Assembly (NCBI RefSeq): GCF_900188165.1
Contig: NZ_FZOS01000010.1
Coordinates: forward strand, 1-64,000
Length of the DNA stretch: 64,000 nt
Direction: 5' to 3'
Source: Edaphosphingomonas laterariae
GTDB lineage: Bacteria > Pseudomonadota > Alphaproteobacteria > Sphingomonadales > Sphingomonadaceae
Shown piece after piece: positions 37,972 to 46,890 of this stretch. The notes under the pieces are model-generated. The model searched no databases and was not told where the DNA came from. It saw only the letters and a list, made by a program, of their open reading frames with translations. The position numbers were made by a program, and so were the translations under genes. Within the stretch, counting starts at the first letter, position 1. The number at the start of each line of letters is the position of its first letter.

Positions 37972-38241
37972 ATGCCGAGACCGGAAACAAACCACGACCC
38001 CGCAACCATCGCCCTCCAGGCGCTTGCCTGGATCCTCGGCGATTCGGCACGGGCCGATCGGCTGCTCGCCCTGACCGGCATCGCCCCCGATGAATTGCGC
38101 GCGCGGCTGGGCGATCCCGCGCTGCTCGCCGCCGCGCTCGGCTTCCTCGAAGCACATGAACCCGATCTCGTCGCCTGCGCCGAGGCGCTGGCCGTCCCCC
38201 CCGAGGCGCTGGTCCGCGCCCGCATGGAAATGGATGCATGA
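37972..38241 (+). CDS. DUF3572 family protein
   Basis: An 89-aa helical protein of the DUF3572 family, confined largely to alphaproteobacteria. The family pattern is [27 protein letters not shown] followed by [21 protein letters not shown] (in two adjacent helices). Function unknown, but the gene is often found next to divK, as here. It overlaps the next gene, a HAD hydrolase, by four bases (ATGA). Confidence 0.85.
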   Translation: MPRPETNHDPATIALQALAWILGDSARADRLLALTGIAPDELRARLGDPALLAAALGFLEAHEPDLVACAEALAVPPEALVRARMEMDA

Positions 38242-38861
38242 ACCGCCCGCTACTGATCACCGATTGCGATGAAGTGCTGTTGCACATGGTGTCCCATTTC
38301 GCCGCCTGGCTGGATGAGGCGCACGACATCCACTTCGCGCTCGACCGGCACGATTTCTCCGACGCGTTGACCGCGCGCAGCGATGGCGCGCCGGTGCCGC
38401 CCGATCGCGTCTGGCCGCTGCTCGACGGCTTCTTTCATACCGAAATGCACCGCCAGACGATCGTGCCCCATGCGCGTGAGGCGCTGGGCGCGATCGGCGC
38501 GGTCGCCGATATCGTCGTCCTCACCAATCTCGGCGATCATTTCCACGCCGGCCGCGTCGCCCAGCTCGAAGCCGTCGGCATCCGCCACCGCGTCGTCTGC
38601 AACCAGGGGGGCAAGGGCCGCCCGGTGGCGCGCCTGATCGAGGAATTCGCCCCCAGCGCCACCGTGTTCGTCGATGATCTGCCCCAGCACCATGAATCGG
38701 TGGCCAAATATGCCCCCGATGTGTGGCGCCTGCACATGGTCGCCGAACCGCTGATGGCCGGCCATATCCCCGCCGCGCCCCACGCTCATGCCCGCATCGA
38801 CGATTGGTCCGCCGCGCAGGCCTGGGTGCTCGATCGCTTCGCGATTCCGGCGATCGCCTGA
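38238..38861 (+). CDS. HAD family hydrolase
   Basis: A 207-aa haloacid-dehalogenase-like phosphatase. Motif I is [11 protein letters not shown] (Asp9 nucleophile, Asp11 acid/base), motif II is the Thr in IVVLTNLGD, and motif IV is the acidic pair in [10 protein letters not shown]. The short helical cap lies between motifs I and II. A small-molecule phosphatase is likely, but the substrate is unknown. It is translationally coupled to the DUF3572 gene. Confidence 0.83.
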   Translation: MNRPLLITDCDEVLLHMVSHFAAWLDEAHDIHFALDRHDFSDALTARSDGAPVPPDRVWPLLDGFFHTEMHRQTIVPHAREALGAIGAVADIVVLTNLGDHFHAGRVAQLEAVGIRHRVVCNQGGKGRPVARLIEEFAPSATVFVDDLPQHHESVAKYAPDVWRLHMVAEPLMAGHIPAAPHAHARIDDWSAAQAWVLDRFAIPAIA

Positions 38862-38922
38862 CGAGCATGACGCGCCGGCGGGCTGCTCCGCCGGCGCCGT
38901 TCACCCCGGCGCTTCCGCGGCC

Positions 38923-39624
38923 TCAGGCGCGGGCTGCCGTCCGCACGCCCCGCTGGCGGCGCAGGGCCGATCCGACCAGCCCGAACCCGGCGATCATCAT
39001 CGCCCATGCCGCCGGTTCCGGCACGGCTGGCGGCGCGGTCGGCCGGGTCGAAATCGCGCCCACCGCGTCGATATCCGCGCCCACGGTGGCGCCGCCCGTG
39101 CCGCCGCTATTGGCGATATCGGTCAGCCGCACGAAGGAGAATGCGTCGCTCAGGCCATAGCCGAACGCGTCGATATCGATACCGCGCTGCGATCCGCCGA
39201 TCGCGCCGATCGAAACCCAGTCGATCCCATCGGTGCTAAGGTCGATGATCGTGCCTTCCACATCGGGCCCAACCTCGAAGATCCACAGATCGTCGGCATC
39301 GCTGCCGCTGCCGGTCAGCACATTGTCGGTGAACCGGACGATCAGCTGGCCGCCCACGCCTAGGCTGACGAAGGTGCAATCGGCCTGCGACGCACAGCTA
39401 TTGTCACCGGCATAATCGGGCACGCCCAGCGCATTGAAGGCGCCCTGATGCGCCAGTGACGGGCTTGCGCCCTCCAGCCCCGGCGTAAAGGAAATCACGC
39501 TGTCGGCGAAGGACACCGCACCCTGCGGAAAATCGACGCCGCCGATGATCTCGGCCGAAGCCATTGTCGGGACGAACAAAAACGATGTGGCTGTGATCAG
39601 CGCCAGCCCGGACAGACGCGCCAT
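38923..39624 (-). CDS. PEP-CTERM sorted exported protein
   Basis: A 233-aa secreted protein: signal peptide (MARLSGLALITATSFLFVPT, cleavage after ASA), a beta-rich middle domain, and a C-terminal PEP-CTERM signal VPEPAAWAMMIAGFGLVG followed by a basic tail (ALRRQR). The signal directs processing by an exosortase and surface attachment, usually in exopolysaccharide-producing bacteria; the exosortase is not in the window. The two cysteines in DNSCASQADCTF may form a disulfide. The VPEPAAWAMMIAGFG variant is the sphingomonad type. Confidence 0.88.
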   Translation of the reverse strand: MARLSGLALITATSFLFVPTMASAEIIGGVDFPQGAVSFADSVISFTPGLEGASPSLAHQGAFNALGVPDYAGDNSCASQADCTFVSLGVGGQLIVRFTDNVLTGSGSDADDLWIFEVGPDVEGTIIDLSTDGIDWVSIGAIGGSQRGIDIDAFGYGLSDAFSFVRLTDIANSGGTGGATVGADIDAVGAISTRPTAPPAVPEPAAWAMMIAGFGLVGSALRRQRGVRTAARA

Positions 39625-39725
39625 ATCCTGCTCCCATCCCTGCGGTAAGACGAAGATTATGGACGACCTTGGGGTGGAGGGTCTCACCTTAGGCCGATTC
39701 GCGCAAATCGGCGGCGCGCCCTACG

Positions 39726-40478
39726 TCAGAACGTGAAGGCCGCGCGGGCGATCAGGCGTGAACCGGCATGGCGCGCGTCCGCATCCCCGCCCCTATCGCC
39801 GTCCGCATTGATCGTCGTATCGCTGTAACGCACGCCCAGCGTCAGCGGACCGCGCACATGGTCCACGCCCAGATGATAATCATGGTATCGCCCATCGGGC
39901 CGCAGCCGGGCGGCGCGGACCGGATCGTCCACCGATCCCGATGATCGGCCAGCGCCCGCCACCAGCGTCAGCGGCGTGCCGGGCACCGCCACCGTGGCGC
40001 GGGCCGCCAGATAGAGATTATCGCCGCCGATCGCATCCTGCGACGGCGCATAGCTCGCCGAAAGGTCGATCTGCGCAGGCCCGATCAGCAGGCCCGCCCA
40101 GGCACCCGCCTCGGCATAGCCGAGCCCGGATTCGCCGGGAAAGACATGGCCCGCCACGCGCATGCCGAACGACCATGGCCCGCTGATATGGCGATAGCCC
40201 AGGTCCAGATCGATCACGGCGTCGGCGCCGTCATGGCGCGGGCTGCCACGCAGGCTGGCCACGCCCAGCCCCGCCTCCAGCCCTTCGGCCACCGGCACAT
40301 AGGCATTGGCGGCCAGCGCCGCCTTGCCGTCGCTCCAGCTGATGCCGCGACGGCGAAGATCGGTCGTGGCTTCGATCGAGATTTCGGTGCCGGCCAGCGG
40401 CCGGGCCTGAACGGGCACGGCCGTGGCGATCAGGGCGATCGCCACGGCCAGCCCGCCGACGCGCGGCAAAGTGCTCAA
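39726..40478 (-). CDS. TorF-family putative porin (beta-barrel)
   Basis: A roughly 250-aa outer-membrane protein. After a signal peptide (GGLAVAIALIATAVPVQA) it has the TorF-family opening EISIEATTDLRRRGISWSDG, then alternating amphipathic beta-strands and a terminal IARAAFTF, with the aromatic last residue typical of outer-membrane barrels. A TTG start at 40478 overlaps the stop codon of the upstream exported protein gene (TTGA); a second TTG three codons on is an alternative. The open frame further upstream is not barrel-like. The transported solute is unknown. Confidence 0.8.
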   Translation of the reverse strand: MSTLPRVGGLAVAIALIATAVPVQARPLAGTEISIEATTDLRRRGISWSDGKAALAANAYVPVAEGLEAGLGVASLRGSPRHDGADAVIDLDLGYRHISGPWSFGMRVAGHVFPGESGLGYAEAGAWAGLLIGPAQIDLSASYAPSQDAIGGDNLYLAARATVAVPGTPLTLVAGAGRSSGSVDDPVRAARLRPDGRYHDYHLGVDHVRGPLTLGVRYSDTTINADGDRGGDADARHAGSRLIARAAFTF

Positions 40479-40900
40479 TTGAGCGCGAGCGCGCGGGCGG
40501 TATCGATATCGGCCAGCAGGGCGGGCCGGTCCTCGGCCGCCACCTGCCGCAAATAGCTCTGGATCGACGCGGTCTTGGCTTCGATCTCGCGCCCGATCGC
40601 CTTGCGGCCGGCATGGCAGTTGCCGGCGCGGTCGCCGCGAATTTCCTTCTCGCCGGGCAGCGCGCGGTTCAGGCCGCTCTTGCCGCCGGCCTGCACGTCG
40701 CGCTCCACCGTCACCACGGCGGTCCAGCGGCAACGCTCGGGGCCGATCCGCGTCGGCGGCACCATCGAAACCGTGTGCATCCGGGTCTTCACCTCGGCGG
40801 TATAGGTCACCGCCAGCGGCGATCCGCCATGGTCGATCGAAACGGTGTGCGAAAGGGGGGCGCTGGCCGCGGCCATCGCCATCAGAAACGCAATGCTCAT
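40475..40900 (-). CDS. hypothetical exported protein
   Basis: A 141-aa protein with a short signal peptide (MSIAFLMAMAAASA). The mature part has SIDHGGSPLAVTYTAEVKTRMHTV in strand-like segments, one cysteine pair (RCRW and NCHAG) and a helical C-terminus (EIEAKTASIQSYLRQVAAED). I do not recognise a family. It is translationally coupled to the TorF-type porin gene downstream, so it may help that porin or share its regulation. Confidence 0.68.
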   Translation of the reverse strand: MSIAFLMAMAAASAPLSHTVSIDHGGSPLAVTYTAEVKTRMHTVSMVPPTRIGPERCRWTAVVTVERDVQAGGKSGLNRALPGEKEIRGDRAGNCHAGRKAIGREIEAKTASIQSYLRQVAAEDRPALLADIDTARALALN

Positions 40901-41174
40901 GAACTCTCCGCAATATGTGGGCGGACCGGGCGACGCTCATGGGGGGGAAAGGGAGGGGGTCGCCACGGCCCGCCGTCTCGGGGGGTGTGCAAGCGTTAGA
41001 GCGGCGGCGGATTGCTCGGATGTTTCCGGCCGATGCTATTTTGTAACCCGCCCGCCGCCTCCCACGCCGGCCTGTGCCGCAACGGCCGCGACTCCCACGC
41101 ATTTCCGTCGGTTACACGCCGGCAAAGGCTTTTGTATCATGCTGTTGCTGGCCTGCCGCGCGCCGCGCGGCTAG

Positions 41175-42092
41175 ATGCGGGGGATGACAGATCGTCGCCC
41201 CGCCGTCCGCGCCTATATCATGCTGGCCTTCGTCATGCTGTTCTGGGCGGGTAATGCCATCGTCGGGCGCGCGGTGCGGGATGATATCCCGCCCTTCACC
41301 CTCGCCTTCGTGCGCTGGACCGGGGGCTTGCTGCTTCTGCTGCCCTTTGCCTGGGGCCATCTGCGCCGCGACTGGCCGAAACTGCTGGCCGGGTGGAAGC
41401 CGGTGCTGCTGCTCGGCCTGATCGGCGTCGCCGGGTTCAACGGCTTTCTTTATTGGGGCCTGCATTACACCACCGCCACCAACGGCCTGCTGTTCCAGGC
41501 GGCGATTCCCGCGCTGGTGCTGGGCTTGGGCGCGCTGGCCTTCGGCGATCGGGCTGGGCCCTGGCAGATTGCCGGTGTCGTCTTGTCCACCATCGGCGTC
41601 GTCCTCGTCATCGTCCGCGCCGATCTCCACGTGCTGACCGGGTTGCGGCTGGGCTTCGGTGATGCGCTGATCCTGTGCGGCGTGCTGTGCTGGGCCTTCT
41701 ACACCAGCATGCTGCGCACCCGCCCGGCAGTGCACCCATTCAGCTTCCTCGCCGCCACCTTCCTGATCGCGGCGCTGGCGATGCTGCCGCTCTCGATCAG
41801 CGAAGCCCGCGCCATTGCCGTGATCGACTGGCGGCCCGATGTGCTCGGCGCCTTCGCTTATGTCGCAATCTTCCCTTCGGTGATCGCCTATTTCCTGTTC
41901 AATTCGGCGGTCGATACGATCGGCGCGGGCCGGGCGGGGCAGACGATCAGCCTGATGCCGCTGTTCGGCGCGGGCCTCGCCGCCGGCCTGCTTGGCGAAC
42001 CGCTCCATTCCTATCATCTTGTCGGGATGGGGCTGATCCTTGCGGGCATCGCGATGGCGGCGCTGCTCCATCGCGCGCCTGCGGCCTCTTGA
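41175..42092 (+). CDS. EamA/DMT-family transporter
   Basis: A 305-aa ten-helix transporter with two EamA repeats (first: YIMLAFVMLFWAGNAIVGRAV; second begins near LGFGDALILCGVLCWAFYTS). Conserved features include PFTLAFVRWTGG and the late LGEPL motif (GLLGEPLHSYH). A second ATG three codons in (MTDRRPAV) is an alternative start. The substrate is unknown. RidA follows 32 bases downstream in the same direction, which would suit an amino-acid exporter, though that is speculative. Confidence 0.87.
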   Translation: MRGMTDRRPAVRAYIMLAFVMLFWAGNAIVGRAVRDDIPPFTLAFVRWTGGLLLLLPFAWGHLRRDWPKLLAGWKPVLLLGLIGVAGFNGFLYWGLHYTTATNGLLFQAAIPALVLGLGALAFGDRAGPWQIAGVVLSTIGVVLVIVRADLHVLTGLRLGFGDALILCGVLCWAFYTSMLRTRPAVHPFSFLAATFLIAALAMLPLSISEARAIAVIDWRPDVLGAFAYVAIFPSVIAYFLFNSAVDTIGAGRAGQTISLMPLFGAGLAAGLLGEPLHSYHLVGMGLILAGIAMAALLHRAPAAS

Positions 42093-42124
42093 CGCTGCCC
42101 GCTTCCGGGCGGAAGGAAAGGCGC

Positions 42125-42592
42125 ATGAGCATCGAAGCGCGTATCGCCGAACTCGGCCACACCCTGCCCCAGCCCGCAGCCCCCGTCGCCGCTTATGTGC
42201 CGGCGGTGGAAGCCAACGGCCTCCTCCATGTTTCCGGCCAGCTGCCCTTCACTGCGGATGGCACGCTGATCACCGGCCGGCTCGGCGAAAATGTCGATGC
42301 CGAAGGCGGCCGCGCCGCCGCGGAACGGTGCGGCCTGATGCTGATCGCGCAGATCAAGGCGGCGCTGGGCGGCGATCTCGATCGCGTCGAACGCATCGTC
42401 AAGCTCGGCGCCTTCATCTCGTCGACCGCCGATTTCACCGATCAGCCCAAGGTCGCCAATGGCGCGTCGGAACTGATGGCCGCCGTGTTCGGCGATGCCG
42501 GCCGTCATGCCCGCTCGGCCGTCGGCGTTCCCGTCCTGCCGCTCGGCGCCTGTGTCGAGGTCGATGCGATCATTGCCGTTCGGCCTGCTTGA
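42125..42592 (+). CDS. RidA family enamine/imine deaminase
   Basis: A 155-aa RidA/YjgF-family protein that would hydrolyse reactive enamines or imines made by PLP dehydratases. LLHVSGQLPFTADG, VERIVKLGAFISSTADF and the C-terminal RSAVGVPVLPLGACVEVDAI with the substrate-binding Arg and terminal Glu are present. It belongs to the longer RidA subgroup (about 150 aa) rather than the 128-aa archetype, so activity on the classical substrates is less certain. The following GDPD gene starts inside its 3' end. Confidence 0.88.
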   Translation: MSIEARIAELGHTLPQPAAPVAAYVPAVEANGLLHVSGQLPFTADGTLITGRLGENVDAEGGRAAAERCGLMLIAQIKAALGGDLDRVERIVKLGAFISSTADFTDQPKVANGASELMAAVFGDAGRHARSAVGVPVLPLGACVEVDAIIAVRPA

Positions 42593-43325
42593 TCGGCGGT
42601 TCGCGCCGGCACCGGCGCCCGGCCGCGTCGCCTTCCTGAAAGGCCGCCGCTTCGCGCATCGCGGGTGGCATGGCGGCGATCTTGTCGAAAACAGCCCCGC
42701 CGCTTTCGCCGCCGCGATCGCGCGGGGCGACGGGATCGAACTCGACGTGCAGGAAAGCCGCGACGGGCAGGCGACCGTCTTCCACGATTACACGCTCGAC
42801 CGGCTGACCGCCGAAAGGGGCCCCGTCATCGGCCGAACGGCGGCCGAGCTCGGCCGGATCGAACTTGCCAACACCGGCACATATCTCGCCACGCTTAGCC
42901 AGATCCTCCACCTCATTGCCAACCGCGTGCCCGTGCTGGTCGAGGTGAAGAGCAAGCGGCGGCAGCCGGCTCGGCTCTGCGCGGCCGTGCGCGATGCGCT
43001 GCACGGCTATGCCGGCCCGGTGGCGGTGATGTCGTTCAACCCGGAGGTCGGCCGCTGGTTCGCCCGCCACAGCCCTGCCACGGTGCGCGGGCTGGTCGTG
43101 ACGGAGGAAAATGACAAAGGCTGCCCGGGCCGCAGCCGCCGCCACCTGGCGCTTTGGCGCGCGCGCGCCGATTTCCTGGCTTATGACGTGCGCGACCTGC
43201 CATCCCCCTTCGCCGCCGCGCAACGCGCGCGCGGGCTGCCGGTGCTGAGCTGGACGGTGCGCAGCGACGCCGATGAGGCGACCGTCGCGGTTCACGCCGA
43301 CGCGCCGATCCACGAACGCCCATGA
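42564..43325 (+). CDS. glycerophosphodiester phosphodiesterase
   Basis: A 253-aa cytoplasmic GDPD-family enzyme that would hydrolyse glycerophosphodiesters to glycerol-3-phosphate and alcohol. The active-site HRG is at 32-34 (FAHRGWHG), with Glu59 and Asp61 in GIELDVQ and His74 in VFHDYTLDRLT. The ATG inside the end of ridA is preferred; a TTG three codons later is possible. It ends in an ATGA overlap with the FemAB-like gene, so ridA, this gene and the next form one unit. Confidence 0.9.
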   Translation: MRSLPFGLLDRRFAPAPAPGRVAFLKGRRFAHRGWHGGDLVENSPAAFAAAIARGDGIELDVQESRDGQATVFHDYTLDRLTAERGPVIGRTAAELGRIELANTGTYLATLSQILHLIANRVPVLVEVKSKRRQPARLCAAVRDALHGYAGPVAVMSFNPEVGRWFARHSPATVRGLVVTEENDKGCPGRSRRHLALWRARADFLAYDVRDLPSPFAAAQRARGLPVLSWTVRSDADEATVAVHADAPIHERP

Positions 43326-44452
43326 CCGGCGTCACCGCCCGCATGGCCGATGGCGTCGCCGCGATTGCCGCCGCCGACTGGGATGCCTGCGCCGGCACGG
43401 CCAATCCCTTCGTCAGCCATGCTTTCCTGTCGGCGCTGGAGGAATCGGGCAGCGTAGGCCCGCGCACCGGCTGGCAGTCGCTGCCGATCGTAATCGACGG
43501 GGCCGATGGCCGCCCGGCCGCGATCGCCCCGGCATATGCCAAGGCGCACAGCCAGGGCGAATATGTGTTCGATCATGCCTGGGCAAATGCGTGGGAGCGC
43601 GCCGGCGGGCGTTATTATCCCAAGCTGCAGGTCGCATCGCCGTTCAGCCCGGTGCCCGGCCCCCGGCTGCTGCTGCGTGATGCCGCGCTGGCGCCGGCGC
43701 TGATCGGCGCGATCGAGACGGTGGTGCGGCAGAACGGCCTGTCGTCGGCCCACGCGACCTTCGTCGCGCCCGATCAGGTGCCGCTGTTCGAGGCGGCGGA
43801 CTGGCTGATCCGCGCCGACCGCCAGTTCCACTGGACCAATCAGGGCTATGCCTGCTTCGACGATTTCCTCGGCGCGCTGGCCAGCCGCAAGCGCAAGGCA
43901 ATCCGCAAGGAACGCGCGGCGGCGATCGCGGGGCTCGATATCGTCCATCTCTGTGGCGCCGACATCCGCGAGGCGCATTGGGACGCCTTCTGGGGCTTTT
44001 ATCAGGATACCGGCGCGCGCAAATGGGGCCGCCCCTATCTGTCGCGCAGCTTCTTTTCGCTGATCGGCGATCGGATGGCCGATCGCGTGCTGCTGATCTT
44101 CGCGCTGCGCGATGGCCAGCCGATCGCCGGCGCGCTCAACCTGATCGGCGGCGATACGCTCTATGGCCGCTATTGGGGCGCGTTGGAGGAGGTGCCCTTC
44201 CTCCATTTCGAACTCTGCTATTATCAGGCGATCGAGGCGGCCATCGCACGCGGCCTGCTGCGGGTGGAGGCGGGCGCGCAGGGCGAGCACAAGCTGGCCC
44301 GCGGCTATGAGCCGGTCGCCACATGGTCCGCCCATTTCATCCCCGATGCCGGGTTCCGGCGGGCGGTGGCCGATTATCTGGAAGCCGAGCGCGCGGCAGT
44401 GGCGGACGAGATCGGCATGCTGGCCGATCTGGGGCCTTTCCGGCGCGGCTGA
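43322..44452 (+). CDS. FemAB/GNAT-like protein (DUF482, peptidogalycan-type)
   Basis: A 376-aa protein of the DUF482 family, related to FemAB/GNAT acyltransferases. Family features: NPFVSHAFLSALEESGSVG near the N-terminus, YPKLQVASPFSPVPGPRLL, the basic RKRKAIRKER helix, and FHLELCYYQ-like LHFELCYYQAIEAAI with EAGAQGEHKLARGY in the last third. The family is thought to transfer acyl or aminoacyl groups, but no reaction is proven. The start overlaps the GDPD stop (ATGA). Confidence 0.85.
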   Translation: MTGVTARMADGVAAIAAADWDACAGTANPFVSHAFLSALEESGSVGPRTGWQSLPIVIDGADGRPAAIAPAYAKAHSQGEYVFDHAWANAWERAGGRYYPKLQVASPFSPVPGPRLLLRDAALAPALIGAIETVVRQNGLSSAHATFVAPDQVPLFEAADWLIRADRQFHWTNQGYACFDDFLGALASRKRKAIRKERAAAIAGLDIVHLCGADIREAHWDAFWGFYQDTGARKWGRPYLSRSFFSLIGDRMADRVLLIFALRDGQPIAGALNLIGGDTLYGRYWGALEEVPFLHFELCYYQAIEAAIARGLLRVEAGAQGEHKLARGYEPVATWSAHFIPDAGFRRAVADYLEAERAAVADEIGMLADLGPFRRG

Positions 44453-44455
44453 AAA

Positions 44456-44467
44456 GGGGGGGGGGGG
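44456..44467. repeat. G12 homopolymer
   Basis: Twelve consecutive G lie four bases after the stop codon of the DUF482 gene, in the convergent spacer before pal. It touches no coding frame. Such runs are prone to slippage and to length errors in sequencing. Confidence 0.9.
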
Positions 44468-44505
44468 AGGAAGGAACCGCCGGCCCCTTCCCCACCGCTG
44501 CCGGC

Positions 44506-45033
44506 TTACATGCCGGTGATGACGACCGTCACGGCGCGACGGTTCTGCGCCCAGGCGCCTTCGTCCGAACCCGCCACTTCCGGGCGTTCCTTGCCATAGC
44601 TGACCGTCGAGATGCGGCCTGCGTCGATCTTGGTGGCGAGGTAGTTCTTCGCGGAATTGGCGCGGCGATCGCCAAGCGCGAGGTTATATTCGCGCGTGCC
44701 GCGTTCGTCGGCATGGCCTTCGATCGTGATCCGCACGTTCGGATATTTGGCGAGCCATGCGGCCTGCGAGTCGAGCGTGGCGCGCGCTTCGCCGCTCAGA
44801 TCATATTGATCGGTGGCGAAGAGCACGCGGTCCGAACCGACCTGCTGGAGGAAATCTTCCTTCGAACCCGGAACGACCGTCGAACCAACCGGGCCGGTCG
44901 GCTGGCTGGTTTCCGGCGCCGGCGTGGTTTCGGTCGGCGGCGGCGGCGGCAGCTGCTCGGGCGCCTTCTTGGCGCAACCGGCCACGGCGACGAGCGCTGC
45001 GGCGGCGAGCAGCTTGGTCGTCAGGTTCTGCAT
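44506..45033 (-). CDS. pal: peptidoglycan-associated lipoprotein Pal
   Basis: Pal (175 aa) tethers the outer membrane to peptidoglycan and is recruited by TolB at division sites. The lipobox is LVAVAGC (Cys20), followed by a Pro/Thr-rich linker and the OmpA-like domain (about 65-175) with the peptidoglycan-binding TIEGHADERGTREYNLALGDRRA. It lies 77 bases after tolB, wider than the other spacings, with a TTGACC in the spacer that could belong to a separate promoter; no good -10 was found. Last gene of the tol-pal run. Confidence 0.96.
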   Translation of the reverse strand: MQNLTTKLLAAAALVAVAGCAKKAPEQLPPPPPTETTPAPETSQPTGPVGSTVVPGSKEDFLQQVGSDRVLFATDQYDLSGEARATLDSQAAWLAKYPNVRITIEGHADERGTREYNLALGDRRANSAKNYLATKIDAGRISTVSYGKERPEVAGSDEGAWAQNRRAVTVVITGM

Positions 45034-45110
45034 GTCGTTCTCCTTGATATTAGCGACGAGGCGTTATTTTTACACGATGAAATGAAAGTATGTGCCGGGT
45101 CAACCCCGTT

Positions 45111-46439
45111 TCAGGGAAGCAACGGTCCCCACGCCGGATCGGATCCATCCAACGGCGTCGGCACGCGCTTCTCATTGACCCCGGTCAAATCCACCGACCA
45201 GAGATCGGCCTTGCCCGAGCCCTGCGCGGTGCGGAAGAACATGATCACCCGGCCATTGGGCGACCAGCTCGGCCCTTCGTCCTGCCAGGCGTCGGTCAGC
45301 GTCTTTTCGCCCGAACCGTCAGGCGCCATGATGCCGATGCGGAAGCCGCCACCGATCTTGGTGAAGGCGATCAGATCGCCCCTGGGGCTCCACACCGGGG
45401 TCGCGTAGCGGCCCGATCCGAAGCTGATCCGCTGCTGGCCCGATCCATCGGCGCTCATCACATAGATTTGCTGGGTGCCGCCGCGATCGCTTTCGAAGAC
45501 GATGCGGCTGCCATCGGGCGAATAGCTGGCGGCGGTGTCGATGCCCGGCGATGTCGTCAGCCGCTGCGCCGCGCCGCCGGTCGCCGGCACGCGATAGATG
45601 TCGGTATTGCCGTTCACCGCCATCGAAAAGACGATGAAGCGGCCATCGGGCGAGAAGCGCGGCGCGAAGGTCATGTTCGCCTGATCGAGCACCAGCCGCT
45701 GCCGGCCCGACCCGACATCATAGACATAGACGCGCGGCCGATCGTTGACGAAAGACATGTAGACGATCGTCTGCTGGTTCGGCGCGAAACGCGGCGTCAG
45801 CACGATATTCTGGCCGTTGGTCAGGAAGCGGTGGTTGGCGCCGTCCTGATCCATGATCGCCAGCCGCTTGATCCGCTTGGTCTTGGGCCCGGTTTCGGAA
45901 ACATAGACGACGCGGCTGTCGAAATAGGGGCCTTCGCCGGTGAGCCGAGTATAGACGGTGTCGGCGCATTTGTGAGCGGCGCGGCGCCAGTTGGCCGGCG
46001 ATACCACGAAGCCCTGACGCGTCATCTCCGTGCCGGCGAACACATCATAAAGATAGCAGCCGACGGTGATCGTGCCGTCGCCATTGGCCTGCGCAAAGCC
46101 CTGCACAAGCGCCTGTGCGCCGGTGCCCACCCAATGCGGGAAATCCGGCGCCGTCACCTGCGCGAAGCTGACCTGGCCGAGCGCGCTCGGCCCGATCGGC
46201 TGGAACAGGCCGGAGTTGCGCAGGTCGTTGGTGATCACTTCGGCCACCTGCCGACCCAATGCGGCGGTATCGCCGGCCGGCGTCGGCGCGATCGCCGGCG
46301 TCGGCATCGACGGGATGGCGATCGGCATGGGGGATGAAATGCCCCCGGTGATGTCGACGGTGATCGACTGCGCCAACGCCGGCAGCGGCGCGGCGCTCGC
46401 GGCCGCCGCGATCAGCAAGGTGCGAAACAGCTTCATCAT
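45111..46439 (-). CDS. tolB: Tol-Pal system protein TolB
   Basis: TolB (442 aa), a periplasmic protein with a signal peptide (about 1-23, ending PALA), an N-terminal alpha/beta domain (30-165) and a six-bladed beta-propeller. Propeller repeats show the FSPDGRFIVFSM and YSPDGSRIVFESDRGG pattern, with GTQQIYVMS. It moves between TolA and Pal during cell constriction. It follows the small TolA-C-like lipoprotein gene at 34 bases. Confidence 0.96.
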   Translation of the reverse strand: MMKLFRTLLIAAAASAAPLPALAQSITVDITGGISSPMPIAIPSMPTPAIAPTPAGDTAALGRQVAEVITNDLRNSGLFQPIGPSALGQVSFAQVTAPDFPHWVGTGAQALVQGFAQANGDGTITVGCYLYDVFAGTEMTRQGFVVSPANWRRAAHKCADTVYTRLTGEGPYFDSRVVYVSETGPKTKRIKRLAIMDQDGANHRFLTNGQNIVLTPRFAPNQQTIVYMSFVNDRPRVYVYDVGSGRQRLVLDQANMTFAPRFSPDGRFIVFSMAVNGNTDIYRVPATGGAAQRLTTSPGIDTAASYSPDGSRIVFESDRGGTQQIYVMSADGSGQQRISFGSGRYATPVWSPRGDLIAFTKIGGGFRIGIMAPDGSGEKTLTDAWQDEGPSWSPNGRVIMFFRTAQGSGKADLWSVDLTGVNEKRVPTPLDGSDPAWGPLLP

Positions 46440-46473
46440 CGTCTCCCTTTGGCTTCCCGCCCCGGTTGCGGTC

Positions 46474-46890
46474 TCATGCCGCGCCCCCGGGGCTGAAGGT
46501 CAGTTCGAATTCGTCCCAGCCGCGCGCATGCAGTTCGGGCGGCAACTGGATAGGCTGGCAGCGTAGCACCGCCATGCTGGCGGCTTCGGCCATGCGGCCG
46601 GCCTGCACGGCATTGTCCGGCGTCACGCCCGATTGCCGGGCGACGGCGGGCAGGCCGACCAGCGTGCCATCGGCCGCATAGCGCACGACGAGCGTGGTGC
46701 TGATCGCCCGCGCCGCGCGGATCACCTTGGGATGGCGATAGCAGCGCCGCACCTGTTCCGCCGCGGCCTGCGTCGCGCGCAGCACGGCCGCGCGATCGGG
46801 GCCGGGCGCCACCGCCACCGGGTTCGACGGCGTGGCGCAACCGGCAAGCAGCGCCGACAGGCCAGGGATCAGGGCGCATCGCCGCTTCAT
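46474..46890 (-). CDS. lipoprotein resembling the TolA C-terminal domain
   Basis: A 138-aa protein with lipobox LSALLAGC (Cys18) and then a single domain matching the C-terminal domain of TolA encoded just upstream. Shared features in the same order are an R/K-x-CY segment (VRRCYRHP vs FKPCYELG), VRYAADGT vs LRYKADGS, MAVLRCQPIQLPPEL vs RAVLRCTPVKLPANL, and GWDEFELTFSP vs GWDDFQLRFIP. The start overlaps the tolA stop (ATGA). I infer a duplication of the TolA C-domain that gained a lipoprotein signal. It lacks TolA's membrane helix and Pro-rich stalk. Function unknown; Pal, TolB or outer-membrane partners are candidates. Confidence 0.82.
   Translation of the reverse strand: MKRRCALIPGLSALLAGCATPSNPVAVAPGPDRAAVLRATQAAAEQVRRCYRHPKVIRAARAISTTLVVRYAADGTLVGLPAVARQSGVTPDNAVQAGRMAEAASMAVLRCQPIQLPPELHARGWDEFELTFSPGGAA

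Noticed and set aside
44990-45110. Promoter for pal in the tolB-pal spacer
   Set aside because: TTGACC is present, but no -10 lies 16-18 bases downstream, so it is only mentioned in the pal entry.
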